Source: Candidatus Omnitrophota bacterium
GTDB taxonomy: Bacteria > Omnitrophota > Gorgyraeia > Zapsychrales > Zapsychraceae
NCBI GenBank assembly: GCA_029568545.1
Contig: JAKQAH010000002.1
Span: 1 to 32,129 of the forward strand
Length of the DNA stretch: 32,129 nucleotides
Reading direction: 5' to 3'
Shown here: positions 18,460 through 25,981 of the stretch, piece by piece
How positions within the stretch are numbered: position 1 is the first letter of the stretch
Layout of the letters: each line of letters starts with the position of its first letter
The notes under the pieces: model-generated
What the model saw: the letters and a program-made list of their open reading frames with translations, nothing else
Told to the model about the DNA's origin: nothing
Database searches by the model: none
Made by a program: the position numbers and the translations under genes

Positions 18460-18928
18460 AGAGATCGAATTCTTTCGTTGCTAAAAGCCGGGAAAGAAAT
18501 GCCTCCGCCTCAAGCAGATTATCCTGGGCCCGGGAGGATAATTGTTCTCCAAATTCATCGAATTCATATCCCCGGATCGCCAGCACATAGCCTTTGGTCT
18601 TCGCCTTAAACAGATCACGGGCCAGTCCCAGAACTATGGCAGGATCGATGCTGTGACTGGAAAATGTTTGGACGGTTTGCGCGGAAAGGATCGGCTTGAA
18701 CGTAAAAGGTTCGTCGCCTTTGACGGACGCATCCGCGAAGATCGCCACATCGTACTCGGCGACTTTGGAGGCATCCTCGACAGTCAGAAGATAATTGGAT
18801 TCAACGGCCACACCTTCGAAGTTCTGGCGGGAGATTTCTTCGGCCAAAGCCGGACCCAAGCCATCGTCTGATTTGCCAACATTCCCGTAACCGATCAGCA
18901 AGATTTTCTTGGGACCCGTTGAGTTCAT
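18449..18928 (-). CDS. Hydrogenase maturation endopeptidase (HycI/HybD type)
   Basis: This protease trims the C-terminus of the hydrogenase large subunit once nickel has been inserted. The 159-residue protein opens with the family signature LLIGYGNVGKSDDGLGPALA, where an acidic residue serves as nickel ligand. The second acidic ligand is in DVAIFADAS and the His ligand probably in SSHSIDPAIVLGL. I chose ATG 18928. A TTG at 18967 inside hypB would add 13 residues but seems less likely. It lies between hypB and hypF, 25 bp after the former. These peptidases are specific for their partner, so a matching hydrogenase must be encoded elsewhere; the exact subgroup cannot be told from this sequence alone. 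Confidence 0.85.
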   Translation of the reverse strand: MNSTGPKKILLIGYGNVGKSDDGLGPALAEEISRQNFEGVAVESNYLLTVEDASKVAEYDVAIFADASVKGDEPFTFKPILSAQTVQTFSSHSIDPAIVLGLARDLFKAKTKGYVLAIRGYEFDEFGEQLSSRAQDNLLEAEAFLSRLLATKEFDLYDR

Positions 18929-18953
18929 GTCGTTTTTCTCTGCGATTGACGGA

Positions 18954-19646
18954 TCATTCCGTAGCAAAACGGGCCTGGCGGCCGATGCCTTCCGTCCTCT
19001 TCGCCTTCAACCAATCCAACCATTGATCCATGCCCTGGCCGGTCTTGGACGATAATTCGATCAGCGTTGCCTTCGCGTTCAGCTTGGATAGATCCTCTTT
19101 GACCCGCTTCAGGTCGAAATCGAGCGCGCCCAAGAGATCCACTTTGGTCAGCAGGATCAGATCGGCGACGCGGAAGATCGTCGGATATTTCGCGACCTTG
19201 TCATCGCCTTCCGGAACGCTTAAGAGAATCACTTTGGCGTTCTCCCCCAGGTCGAATTCCCCCGGGCAGACCATGTTGCCGACGTTCTCAATGAAAACAA
19301 AATCGGCGCCTTTAAGATCGATGTCACTCAAGCTTTGCGCGATCTGATTGGCATACAGATGGCAGCTCATCCCCGTATTGATCTGAACAGCTTGCTGCGC
19401 TTGATCGCTGAGCCGATCGGCATCCCGTGTCGTCTGCAAATCTCCGACGATAACGATCGACTTGTGTTCCGGCTTGAGAGCGGGAATCGTTTTTTCAAGC
19501 AGCGTCGTTTTTCCGCTTCCCGGCGAACTGATCAGATTGAGAGCAAAAACCTTGTTTTCCTTAAAGACCTGGCGGTTCCTGCCCGCGACAAGATCGTTGG
19601 CCTGAAGAACGTTCTTGACGACATTGACTTTAATTTTCTTGTTCAT
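18954..19646 (-). CDS. hypB: Hydrogenase nickel-insertion GTPase HypB
   Basis: HypB is the GTPase that works with HypA to deliver nickel to the hydrogenase precursor. The 230-residue protein has the P-loop SSPGSGKTTL, GDLQTTRDADRL, the metal-site Cys-His in NTGMSCHLYANQI and the third ligand Cys in ENVGNMVCPGEFDLGE, followed by TKVDLL for guanine recognition. It lacks both the N-terminal CXXCGC motif of E. coli HypB and the His-rich tail of some other species, so it has only the G-domain metal site and no nickel store. Its ATG overlaps the hypA stop (ATGA). Confidence 0.96.
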   Translation of the reverse strand: MNKKIKVNVVKNVLQANDLVAGRNRQVFKENKVFALNLISSPGSGKTTLLEKTIPALKPEHKSIVIVGDLQTTRDADRLSDQAQQAVQINTGMSCHLYANQIAQSLSDIDLKGADFVFIENVGNMVCPGEFDLGENAKVILLSVPEGDDKVAKYPTIFRVADLILLTKVDLLGALDFDLKRVKEDLSKLNAKATLIELSSKTGQGMDQWLDWLKAKRTEGIGRQARFATE

Positions 19647-20005
19647 TTTCCGTTTCCTTCCGAAAGGTTGCAGCTGACAGATTTGAGGATGATCTGGTCC
19701 CCTTCAAGGACTTTCGCGTCGGCGATCCGGCATTTCGGGCAGGTAAAATCATCAACGTGCGGCTCAAAGACCAGGGCGCATTGGTTGCACCGAACCTTGG
19801 CTTTCTTTTCCGTTAAAATGAGAGCCGCGCCGGCGGCGATTGTCTCGCGCGCCGCTTCCTGAAAGGCCGTCTGCATGATCTCCGGAACAACAAGCCGCAA
19901 GATCCCCGCTTCCAGCTCAATCTCATCCACGCGCGGCAATCGGTTGGCTTCAGCCGCCTCTACGATCTGACTGACCAGCTCCATCGCGATCGACAATTCA
20001 TGCAC
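19643..20005 (-). CDS. hypA: Hydrogenase nickel chaperone HypA
   Basis: HypA binds nickel through its N-terminus and passes it to the hydrogenase large subunit together with HypB. The 120-residue protein starts MHELSIAMEL, where Met1, His2 and Glu3 form the nickel site. It carries the structural zinc site as two CXXC pairs (CNQC and CPKC, about residues 73-92). It is the first gene of the hyp operon, behind a promoter with an ideal 17-bp spacer. Confidence 0.96.
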   Translation of the reverse strand: MHELSIAMELVSQIVEAAEANRLPRVDEIELEAGILRLVVPEIMQTAFQEAARETIAAGAALILTEKKAKVRCNQCALVFEPHVDDFTCPKCRIADAKVLEGDQIILKSVSCNLSEGNGK

Positions 20006-20055
20006 GGATGACCTCTTTATCTTTTGAACATGCCTGCAGAATACACGGGCGTTTC

Positions 20056-20084
20056 TTTATAACATTTCCGTCTTTTTTAAGCAA
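20056..20084 (-). promoter_or_regulatory. Promoter of the hyp-moeA operon
   Basis: TTGCTT (20079-20084) and TATAAA (20056-20061) on the minus strand are exactly 17 bp apart, giving a start near 20049 and a leader of about 44 nt before hypA. I see no clear FNR, NikR or sigma54 site in the 187-bp gap to the upstream permease gene. Confidence 0.6.
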
Positions 20085-20192
20085 AACCTATTTTGTGGGC
20101 ACAACAAAACAAGGAGATCCAAAACCTACGGATAAGAAGATTGGCACAGCGAGGCCCGTTTAAGAAAACCCTTTAAGTGCGGTTAAATTCGA

Positions 20193-20828
20193 TTATAGGC
20201 CCAAGAACTTAATTCCGACGCCGCAAAAAATAATGATCATCCCGCTGGCAGCCGGCGCGAATCTCATAACCTGGCGGCCGCGCAAGAACCCCAGGCCGAA
20301 GGAAGCCGCGAAAACCGCCGCTAGCATGGTCATGATCGTTGTTGCGCCAAAGACGCCGATGAGAAGAAGAACGGCCGGAAGATTGCCGGCAAGCGAAGGA
20401 TAGGTCATCAGAAAGAATAGCGGTTCACACGGGCCGACGACAAAGATGACGAACAATATCCAGAGCATCGGATTATACGGCCGGACTATTTCCTGGACAT
20501 CCGACCGATAAATTCTTTTGAGGCCGGCAATCAGATAAACCAATCCGAAAGCGATCAAAGCCCAAGCGGTAAAATCAGACCGGTAAGAATCGATCACTTC
20601 CAGCAGGGTGAGGGAAAACCGCAAGCCAAGGGCCAAATAGGCGATCACCACAGAGCTCAAGATGTGCCCTAACCCGCAAAAGAAAGTAATCCACGCGGTC
20701 TTTTTTCTCGACCAGGATTGCGATTTTGCCAAAGCAATGAACGGCAGATAATGGTCCGGGCCCAAGAGCGTATGGGTAATTCCCGTAAAAGCGGCAATTA
20801 AAATGATCAGCATGAATTCTGAACTCAT
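20193..20828 (-). CDS. UreH/NicO-like membrane permease, candidate nickel transporter
   Basis: The 211-residue protein has about six membrane segments. An N-terminal motif with His19, Asp25 and His26 (THTLLGPDHYLPF) resembles the HxxxxDH metal motif of NicO/HoxN/UreH-type nickel and cobalt permeases, though with one extra residue in the spacing. A GPCEPLFFL motif sits in the fourth segment. The related SafE/DsbD_2 fold is an alternative family name. It lies just upstream of hypA, and nickel is the metal that HypA and HypB need, which supports a metal-transport role by inference. I chose ATG 20828, preceded by AAAGGAG at good distance; an earlier in-frame start would add 21 hydrophilic residues. 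Direction of transport is not shown. Confidence 0.7.
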   Translation of the reverse strand: MSSEFMLIILIAAFTGITHTLLGPDHYLPFIALAKSQSWSRKKTAWITFFCGLGHILSSVVIAYLALGLRFSLTLLEVIDSYRSDFTAWALIAFGLVYLIAGLKRIYRSDVQEIVRPYNPMLWILFVIFVVGPCEPLFFLMTYPSLAGNLPAVLLLIGVFGATTIMTMLAAVFAASFGLGFLRGRQVMRFAPAASGMIIIFCGVGIKFLGL

Positions 20829-20896
20829 GATATTCTCCTTTATTTGATGGAAAGACGATGATTTTTCATAGAGTGTATCACTTCTCCCCAAAAAAA

Positions 20897-20925
20897 TCTA
20901 TATTTTTTTGTGAAAGAAAGCACAA
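20897..20925 (-). promoter_or_regulatory. Candidate promoter of the UreH/NicO-like permease
   Basis: TTGTGC (20920-20925) and TATAGA (20897-20902) on the minus strand are separated by 17 bp. The resulting leader would be about 62 nt and contains the AAAGGAG ribosome site. The 106-bp gap is AT-rich, so other placements are possible. Confidence 0.4.
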
Positions 20926-20934
20926 TAAAAAGAG

Positions 20935-22314
20935 CTATGGCATTCGAGCCGCTTGATAAGCATTTTCGACGCAATCATTCAGCGAAATGCCTTTCAGGTA
21001 ATTAGCCGATAAATGAAGCCCCGGATAGCGCCCCAATCGGCGCTCTATAACCGGTAGAAGCTGACAATAACTCTGATTATATTGGGGAATGGCTTGTTCC
21101 CAGAGCACAAAAAAAAGCTCTTGGGGTTCAACCGTCTTGGCATCTTCCGTCATCATCGGCTTGATCTCGTCGAGCGCCAAACCAACCAGTTCCTCCCGGG
21201 ATTTTCTTATGATATCCGGATGACGCGCCCCGCCGATCATCACTCTCAACAAAACCTGGCCCGGGGCGCACCTCCCGGGAAAAATATCACTCTCAAAAAG
21301 AACACCTAGGACTTCTTTCTTTTCCAACGAAGGAATAAGATAGCCATACCCTCTCGGTTTCTTTGCGAAATATTTCTCGGAAAAAACCAGCCCGATAACG
21401 GCCATCGGCGCATACCGGATCTTCTCCAATTCCTCACAAAGACTTTGATCGATGTTTTTAAGCATCCGAGAGGCGCCATAGGCCGGAGAACATAAGAACA
21501 ATTGATCCGCGATATATTGTTTGCCATTAGCGCAATGGACTTCGTATCGGCCATCCTTTAAGAAAACAGTCTCAACCGGCGCCTGAAGACAGATATCTGC
21601 CTCATAGCGTCTCCCCGCGGCCTCCACGATCTCCGATAAGCCTCCCCGCAAAGACGTTAGCGTTCCCGTCGGGCTTCCGATAGCCGCACGCTGAGATTGT
21701 TTTTGGGTTTTCTTTTTGGCTTTTCTTATTTTGATCATCGCCTTAAAAAGCGATCCGTACTCTTGCTCCAGCTGATAAATCCTGGGGAACGCGGCTTTTA
21801 AATTGGTCTGCCGAGAATCTCCGCCACAAATCCCACTGACCATGGGATCTAAAAAGACCTGCGAAAACCGTTCTCCCAGACGGCGCTTTCCAAACTCATA
21901 AACGGTTTCCTCCGGATGCGTGGCGCGCGGGACAAAGAATTCACCCAGAATCCGGACTTTCTCAAAAGGATTGAGCAGTCTTGAAGAGCAGAAATTTTGG
22001 GGAGTTGTCGGAAAAGGATGCAGCGTTTGGCGAAGAGAAATATATCTGACCCTCGATGATTCATCGGCCCGGATCAGGGAAGATTCCAGCCCCAGTTCCT
22101 TGATCAAGGCCAACGTGCGGGGCTTGGAATCAAGAAATCCGTTGGGCCCGGTCTCAAAAAGGCATCCTTGTTTCTTGAGCGATCGTATCGTTCCGCCCAA
22201 ATGATCATTCTTTTCCAGAAGAACGATCTCCTCATGGCCACAGTTTTGCTTCAAATAATGTAACAGGGCTAACCCGCTGATGCCGCCGCCAACAATAACA
22301 ATCCGTCTTCTCAT
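20935..22314 (-). CDS. hemG: FAD-dependent protoporphyrinogen oxidase (HemY type)
   Basis: It oxidises protoporphyrinogen IX to protoporphyrin IX by six electrons, using FAD and oxygen in known members. The 459-residue protein opens with the FAD-binding dinucleotide fold IVGGGISGLALLHYL and the second FAD block EKNDHLGGTIRS. The middle holds the family stretch ETGPNGFLDSKPRT. The C-terminus has LHLSANYLKGISLNDCVENAY, the usual closing flavin-binding motif. The gene overlaps hemE by 4 bp. Some homologues (CgoX) act on coproporphyrinogen instead; the neighbouring hemN, which makes protoporphyrinogen, favours the classical route. It is named hemG here in the FAD-enzyme sense (TIGR00562), not the E. 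coli flavodoxin-like HemG. Confidence 0.93.
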   Translation of the reverse strand: MRRRIVIVGGGISGLALLHYLKQNCGHEEIVLLEKNDHLGGTIRSLKKQGCLFETGPNGFLDSKPRTLALIKELGLESSLIRADESSRVRYISLRQTLHPFPTTPQNFCSSRLLNPFEKVRILGEFFVPRATHPEETVYEFGKRRLGERFSQVFLDPMVSGICGGDSRQTNLKAAFPRIYQLEQEYGSLFKAMIKIRKAKKKTQKQSQRAAIGSPTGTLTSLRGGLSEIVEAAGRRYEADICLQAPVETVFLKDGRYEVHCANGKQYIADQLFLCSPAYGASRMLKNIDQSLCEELEKIRYAPMAVIGLVFSEKYFAKKPRGYGYLIPSLEKKEVLGVLFESDIFPGRCAPGQVLLRVMIGGARHPDIIRKSREELVGLALDEIKPMMTEDAKTVEPQELFFVLWEQAIPQYNQSYCQLLPVIERRLGRYPGLHLSANYLKGISLNDCVENAYQAARMP

Positions 22315-23324
22315 CGCTTCCAGGGAAATGCGTGAACGTGTTCAACGATGAATTTGAGCTTGTCGACGTCGGTGTCCGGAAAGACGCCGTGGCTGAGATT
22401 AAAGATATAGCGGCCGTGTTTCTGCCCCCCGATAAGAACGTCGCGAACTTCTCTTTCCAGAACAGCTTCATCGGCATACAAAAGGCCGTTAAAAAGATTC
22501 CCCTGGATGCCTTTTTTCGTATGCTCGATGGTGGCCTGATGCCCCAGAATAACGGTGTGATCGACCGAGAGAAAATCGGCATGAGATTGATCCATCAGCG
22601 GCAACAGATGCCCGGAGCCCCGGGCAAAATAGATCGACGGCAAATCGACCGCATCAAAGACCCTTTGGACATACGGGATCACCCAAGCGGAAAAATCAGC
22701 CGCTCTTAAGATCCCGGCCCAGCTATCGAATAATTGAAAAACCTTGATCCCCGCTTCTTTTTGCAACTCAAGATATTTGATCGTATTGGCCGTCAGCATT
22801 TCCATGATCCGGCAGAAAGCTTCCGGGTGCTGGCGGAGAAAAGAAAAGGTCTTGGCAAAATTAACGGAGGAGCCGCCTTCAATCAAATACGTCAAGACCG
22901 TGAACGGCGAACCGGCAAAACCAATGAGCGGTATAGATTCCGATAACCGCTGATTGACCAACCGGATCGCCTTAGCGATATGCGAAAGATCGTCAAAATC
23001 ATGAACATCTTTGAGATCGCGTAATTGGTCAATACGCCCGACGATCTGTGGGCCTTTCTGATTATCAAAGGCAATGTCAAACCCCATTTGCGCCGGAAGG
23101 GTCAGGATATCGGCGAACAGAATCGCCGCATCAACCCCAAGAATATCGACGGGTTGACAGGTAATTTCGGCGGCCAATTCCGGCGTTCGGAACATCTGCT
23201 CAATGGGATATTTTTCCTTGATCGCCCGGTATTGCGGCAAATACCGCCCGGCCTGGCGCATGAACCAGACGGGCACGGTTTTATTCGCCCCTTCAAAGGC
23301 CTGCAATAATAACGGCTTCGTCAT
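22311..23324 (-). CDS. hemE: Uroporphyrinogen decarboxylase HemE
   Basis: HemE removes four carboxyl groups from uroporphyrinogen III to give coproporphyrinogen III. The 337-residue protein has the N-terminal signature VPVWFMRQAGRYLPQYR with the two essential Arg residues, the catalytic-Asp block AAILFADILTLP, and the second signature LIGFAGSPFTVLTYLIEGG. Length fits the family. It lies 7 bp after the PilZ gene and overlaps hemG by 4 bp, so all should share one message. Confidence 0.96.
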   Translation of the reverse strand: MTKPLLLQAFEGANKTVPVWFMRQAGRYLPQYRAIKEKYPIEQMFRTPELAAEITCQPVDILGVDAAILFADILTLPAQMGFDIAFDNQKGPQIVGRIDQLRDLKDVHDFDDLSHIAKAIRLVNQRLSESIPLIGFAGSPFTVLTYLIEGGSSVNFAKTFSFLRQHPEAFCRIMEMLTANTIKYLELQKEAGIKVFQLFDSWAGILRAADFSAWVIPYVQRVFDAVDLPSIYFARGSGHLLPLMDQSHADFLSVDHTVILGHQATIEHTKKGIQGNLFNGLLYADEAVLEREVRDVLIGGQKHGRYIFNLSHGVFPDTDVDKLKFIVEHVHAFPWKR

Positions 23325-23331
23325 CGCTTGA

Positions 23332-23661
23332 TCATTTTATATTGTTATAAAATTCGGTAAACCGCTCAAACTCCAGCCCCTCTTTTTCCACGATTTGAAC
23401 GCCGACCGCGTATTTCCCGTTATTTCCGGTCTTGTTGATCCAAACAACCTTGACCGTAACGATCACGTCTTCGACGGTGTCCAGATCAACCGCCATCTGG
23501 ATCTTTTGACCCATCCTGAGCTTATGGTCCGATAAAAAGCAGAACCCGCCGGAGGATATGTTATTAATCTTCGCTTCACGCTTGGGGCCCAGGTCTTCCT
23601 CCATGCCAAACGAAGCGGCCAATTGTATGGGAGATCTTGTTTCAATTCTTTTTTCGATCAT
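23332..23661 (-). CDS. PilZ-domain protein, probable cyclic-di-GMP receptor
   Basis: The 109-residue protein is a stand-alone PilZ domain. It has both cyclic-di-GMP binding signatures: RxxxR at Arg5-Arg9 and (D/N)xSxxG at Asn34-Gly39 (NISSGG). The rest is predicted beta-barrel with a short C-terminal helix ending in EFYNNIK. It therefore looks able to bind cyclic-di-GMP, though no partner can be read from the sequence. It is set between hemN and hemE with gaps of 29 and 7 bp, an unexpected location. The start at 23661 follows AAGGAAGGACATACTG, a usable ribosome site. Confidence 0.9.
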   Translation of the reverse strand: MIEKRIETRSPIQLAASFGMEEDLGPKREAKINNISSGGFCFLSDHKLRMGQKIQMAVDLDTVEDVIVTVKVVWINKTGNNGKYAVGVQIVEKEGLEFERFTEFYNNIK

Positions 23662-23690
23662 CAGTATGTCCTTCCTTGAGAGTGAATATT

Positions 23691-25070
23691 TTAAACGGTC
23701 CTGGAAAATCTGCCCGGGGCATCTTGTTTTCGTAAATACCGGTCAAAGCCCATGCAAATGTTCCGGATAAAGATCTTTCCAAGTTCCGTCGCTTCCACCG
23801 TTTCTCCGTCGACCTTCATCAATCCGTCTTTAACGCATCGGCCGATATGAGCTTGCTCCTCAGTAAAATACCCGTCAAAAGACGTTTCGAATTTCTTTTT
23901 AAATTCATTTTTATCGATCCGGAACCGGCACATCAAGGCGCCAATCGTCCATTGGCGGATTCGGTCGTCCATCGATAATATCTTCCCTCGTTCGACAGGC
24001 AACATTCCCGCGCGCAAAAGCCGGTAATACTCGGGCAGCGCTTTGTGATTGTGCGCGTAGATATCTTCCAGAAAACTGATCGACGTCAGCCCCAAGCCAA
24101 TGTACTCATCCGCCGGCTTGACGGTATACCCCATGAAATTCCGGTACAAGCCCCCTTCCCGAAAGGCTTTTGCCAATTCATCGCCTTCAAGAGCAAAATG
24201 GTCCATCGCGATCGCCTGATAGCCGGCATCCAGCAGCTGCGAACGGGCCTGAAGAAAAATATCGAGCTTGACATCGCTGGGCGGCAGCGTCGCCTCGTCA
24301 ATCTTTTTCTGATGTTTTTTCAGCCAAGGCACCAGCGCAAAACTGTAAAGCGCGATGCGGTCGGGCTTAAGGCCGATCACCCGGGAAACGGTCCGCGAAA
24401 AACTTTCCGTAGTTTGGAACGGCAGCCCGTAGATCAAATCAAAATTGATCGATCGGAAACCCGCCTGCCGGCAATACGCATAAAGATCCCCGATCATTTC
24501 ATACGGCTGCTCGCGGTTCACCGCCTTTTGCACGTTCGGGTCAAGATCCTGGATCCCCATCGACAAACGGTTGAACCCCAGCGCGCGCAACCGATCGATC
24601 TTCTCCTTCGTCGCCGTTCTGGGATCGATCTCAATGGCAATCTCGCCTTTGAGGTCGACATTAAAAACTTCCGCTGTCTTTTGAAAGAGCCGTTCGATCT
24701 GTTTTTCGCTTAAATACGTCGGCGTCCCGCCCCCCCAATGAAGCTGCCTGATCGTTTTCTTCCTGCCGATATACTGGGCCACCAGGTCCATCTCTTTAAA
24801 AAGGCAGCTAAGATACTCGTCGGCATACTTGTCGTCCTGCTTGCGGACAATCACGTTGCATCCGCAATAGGCGCACAGCGTCCGGCAAAACGGGATATGG
24901 ATGTAAAGGGAGAGGACTTTCTCTGATTGACCGAAAACCTTGAGACGCTCGATGTAAACGCGCTCATGAACCTCATCCGACCAAACGGGCGCCGTCGGAT
25001 AGCTCGTGTATCTCGGCCCGGCGACATCAAACTTGCGGATTGTCTCCCGATCGATTGCGACCGCCAGCAT
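23691..25070 (-). CDS. hemN: Oxygen-independent coproporphyrinogen III oxidase HemN
   Basis: A radical SAM enzyme that converts coproporphyrinogen III to protoporphyrinogen IX without oxygen. The 459-residue form has the N-terminal FDVAGPRYTSYPTAP typical of true HemN, then the cluster motif CRTLCAYCGC (CX3CX2C followed by an extra Cys, as in E. coli HemN), the SAM-binding HWGGGTPTYL, and the substrate-region block DLIYGLPFQT. These N-terminal features separate it from HemW-type look-alikes. I start at ATG 25070, which has AAGGATGG just upstream; an ATG at 25091 would add seven residues. It is the first clear heme gene of the cluster. Confidence 0.95.
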   Translation of the reverse strand: MLAVAIDRETIRKFDVAGPRYTSYPTAPVWSDEVHERVYIERLKVFGQSEKVLSLYIHIPFCRTLCAYCGCNVIVRKQDDKYADEYLSCLFKEMDLVAQYIGRKKTIRQLHWGGGTPTYLSEKQIERLFQKTAEVFNVDLKGEIAIEIDPRTATKEKIDRLRALGFNRLSMGIQDLDPNVQKAVNREQPYEMIGDLYAYCRQAGFRSINFDLIYGLPFQTTESFSRTVSRVIGLKPDRIALYSFALVPWLKKHQKKIDEATLPPSDVKLDIFLQARSQLLDAGYQAIAMDHFALEGDELAKAFREGGLYRNFMGYTVKPADEYIGLGLTSISFLEDIYAHNHKALPEYYRLLRAGMLPVERGKILSMDDRIRQWTIGALMCRFRIDKNEFKKKFETSFDGYFTEEQAHIGRCVKDGLMKVDGETVEATELGKIFIRNICMGFDRYLRKQDAPGRFSRTV

Positions 25071-25121
25071 AAAGAGGCCATCCTTGAGCATTCAGGCGCG
25101 GCAGATCTTCCGATTACGGAA

Positions 25122-25895
25122 TCACCACGACCTTTTTGTTTTTTTCCTTTTTGGGTTCAGGAGAGCCGTGATATGGCCCCAAACTATTGCCATAACAGAT
25201 ATCAGGACGGATACGCCCATTCCCAGAAAACGCCACTGGCCCTCCAAGAAAAACGAAAGGCACATAACGCCTCCGGCCACCAGAGCGACCTTAGAGACCC
25301 GCATCCAATTGCCCGGATCGATCAGGATCAAAACATCCAGAACAAACACCATTAATAACAAAGTTGCCGCAACCGGATGAAAAAGAAAACCGAGGAATCT
25401 GTTGTCCATTGCCTGGATTAAGATCGGTCTATGCTTTTTGAGAACATCGTCGAACTTCGTGATAAATATATACGAGATTAAATGCTTGCATTGGTCTTTA
25501 TCCCAAAGGCCTTCCGCCCCCAATTCCCGGCAAGCAGACGACAGTTGTTGCGTGACCGTCTCAACCCCTGCCTGAAGGCACGCCTGATATTCCTTAGCGT
25601 CCTTGTTGGATTTCACCATGCAATCTTTAATAAAAGCCGAGGCGTCGTTTTCAAGCCATTCCTCCCCTTCGAAAGTAGCCAATTGGGCAAAATGTTCGGC
25701 AATACAAACCGTCTCGCGATTTTCATCGTTAACGCTATCGCCCCAATATTTTGTGTATGTCAAAGCATTGCCGGTCGCATTGCAGCGTTGTATCGCCTGC
25801 TCGATCCTCCATTTGCTTGTTACGCTCAGTTCGGCAATAGCAAGGTCCGGCAGGAGCAAAAAAAGAAATATTAAGTGGGAAAGTTTTAAGCGCAT
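25122..25895 (-). CDS. Exported six-cysteine protein with C-terminal membrane segments, unknown function
   Basis: The 257-residue protein starts with a signal peptide (residues 1-21, LAIA then E). A polar region of about 145 residues follows with six cysteines (38, 64, 92, 106, 122 and 136), an even number that fits disulfide bonds in the periplasm. Three hydrophobic segments come next (about 168-190, 197-213 and 217-238), and the end is basic (NPKRKKTKRSW), likely cytoplasmic. I do not recognise the family. The start is ATG 25895 with GAGGG 6 nt upstream; a longer form starting at 25946 would run through the hairpin at 25914-25942 and is unlikely. It lies 51 bp before hemN and could be read with it. 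Confidence 0.7.
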   Translation of the reverse strand: MRLKLSHLIFLFLLLPDLAIAELSVTSKWRIEQAIQRCNATGNALTYTKYWGDSVNDENRETVCIAEHFAQLATFEGEEWLENDASAFIKDCMVKSNKDAKEYQACLQAGVETVTQQLSSACRELGAEGLWDKDQCKHLISYIFITKFDDVLKKHRPILIQAMDNRFLGFLFHPVAATLLLMVFVLDVLILIDPGNWMRVSKVALVAGGVMCLSFFLEGQWRFLGMGVSVLISVMAIVWGHITALLNPKRKKTKRSW

Positions 25896-25904
25896 AAAAA
25901 CCCT

Positions 25905-25942
25905 CAAAAACATCAGCACCCAGCCTTGTAGGCTGGGTGCTG
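25905..25942 (-). terminator. Strong hairpin terminator after acs
   Basis: A perfect 12-bp stem (25914-25925 with 25931-25942, CAGCACCCAGCC / GGCTGGGTGCTG) with a 5-nt loop. On the minus strand it is followed by ATGTTTTTG, a T-rich tail. It lies 39 bp after the acs stop and only 18 bp before the start of the next gene. Confidence 0.75.
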
Positions 25943-25981
25943 CCATTAAACAACAACTATAGTCGGAATAAAAACTCGATC

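Noticed and set aside
25896-25946. Longer start for the six-cysteine protein
   Set aside because: The extra residues would be encoded by the terminator hairpin, and the signal peptide fits the start at 25895 with GAGGG just upstream.
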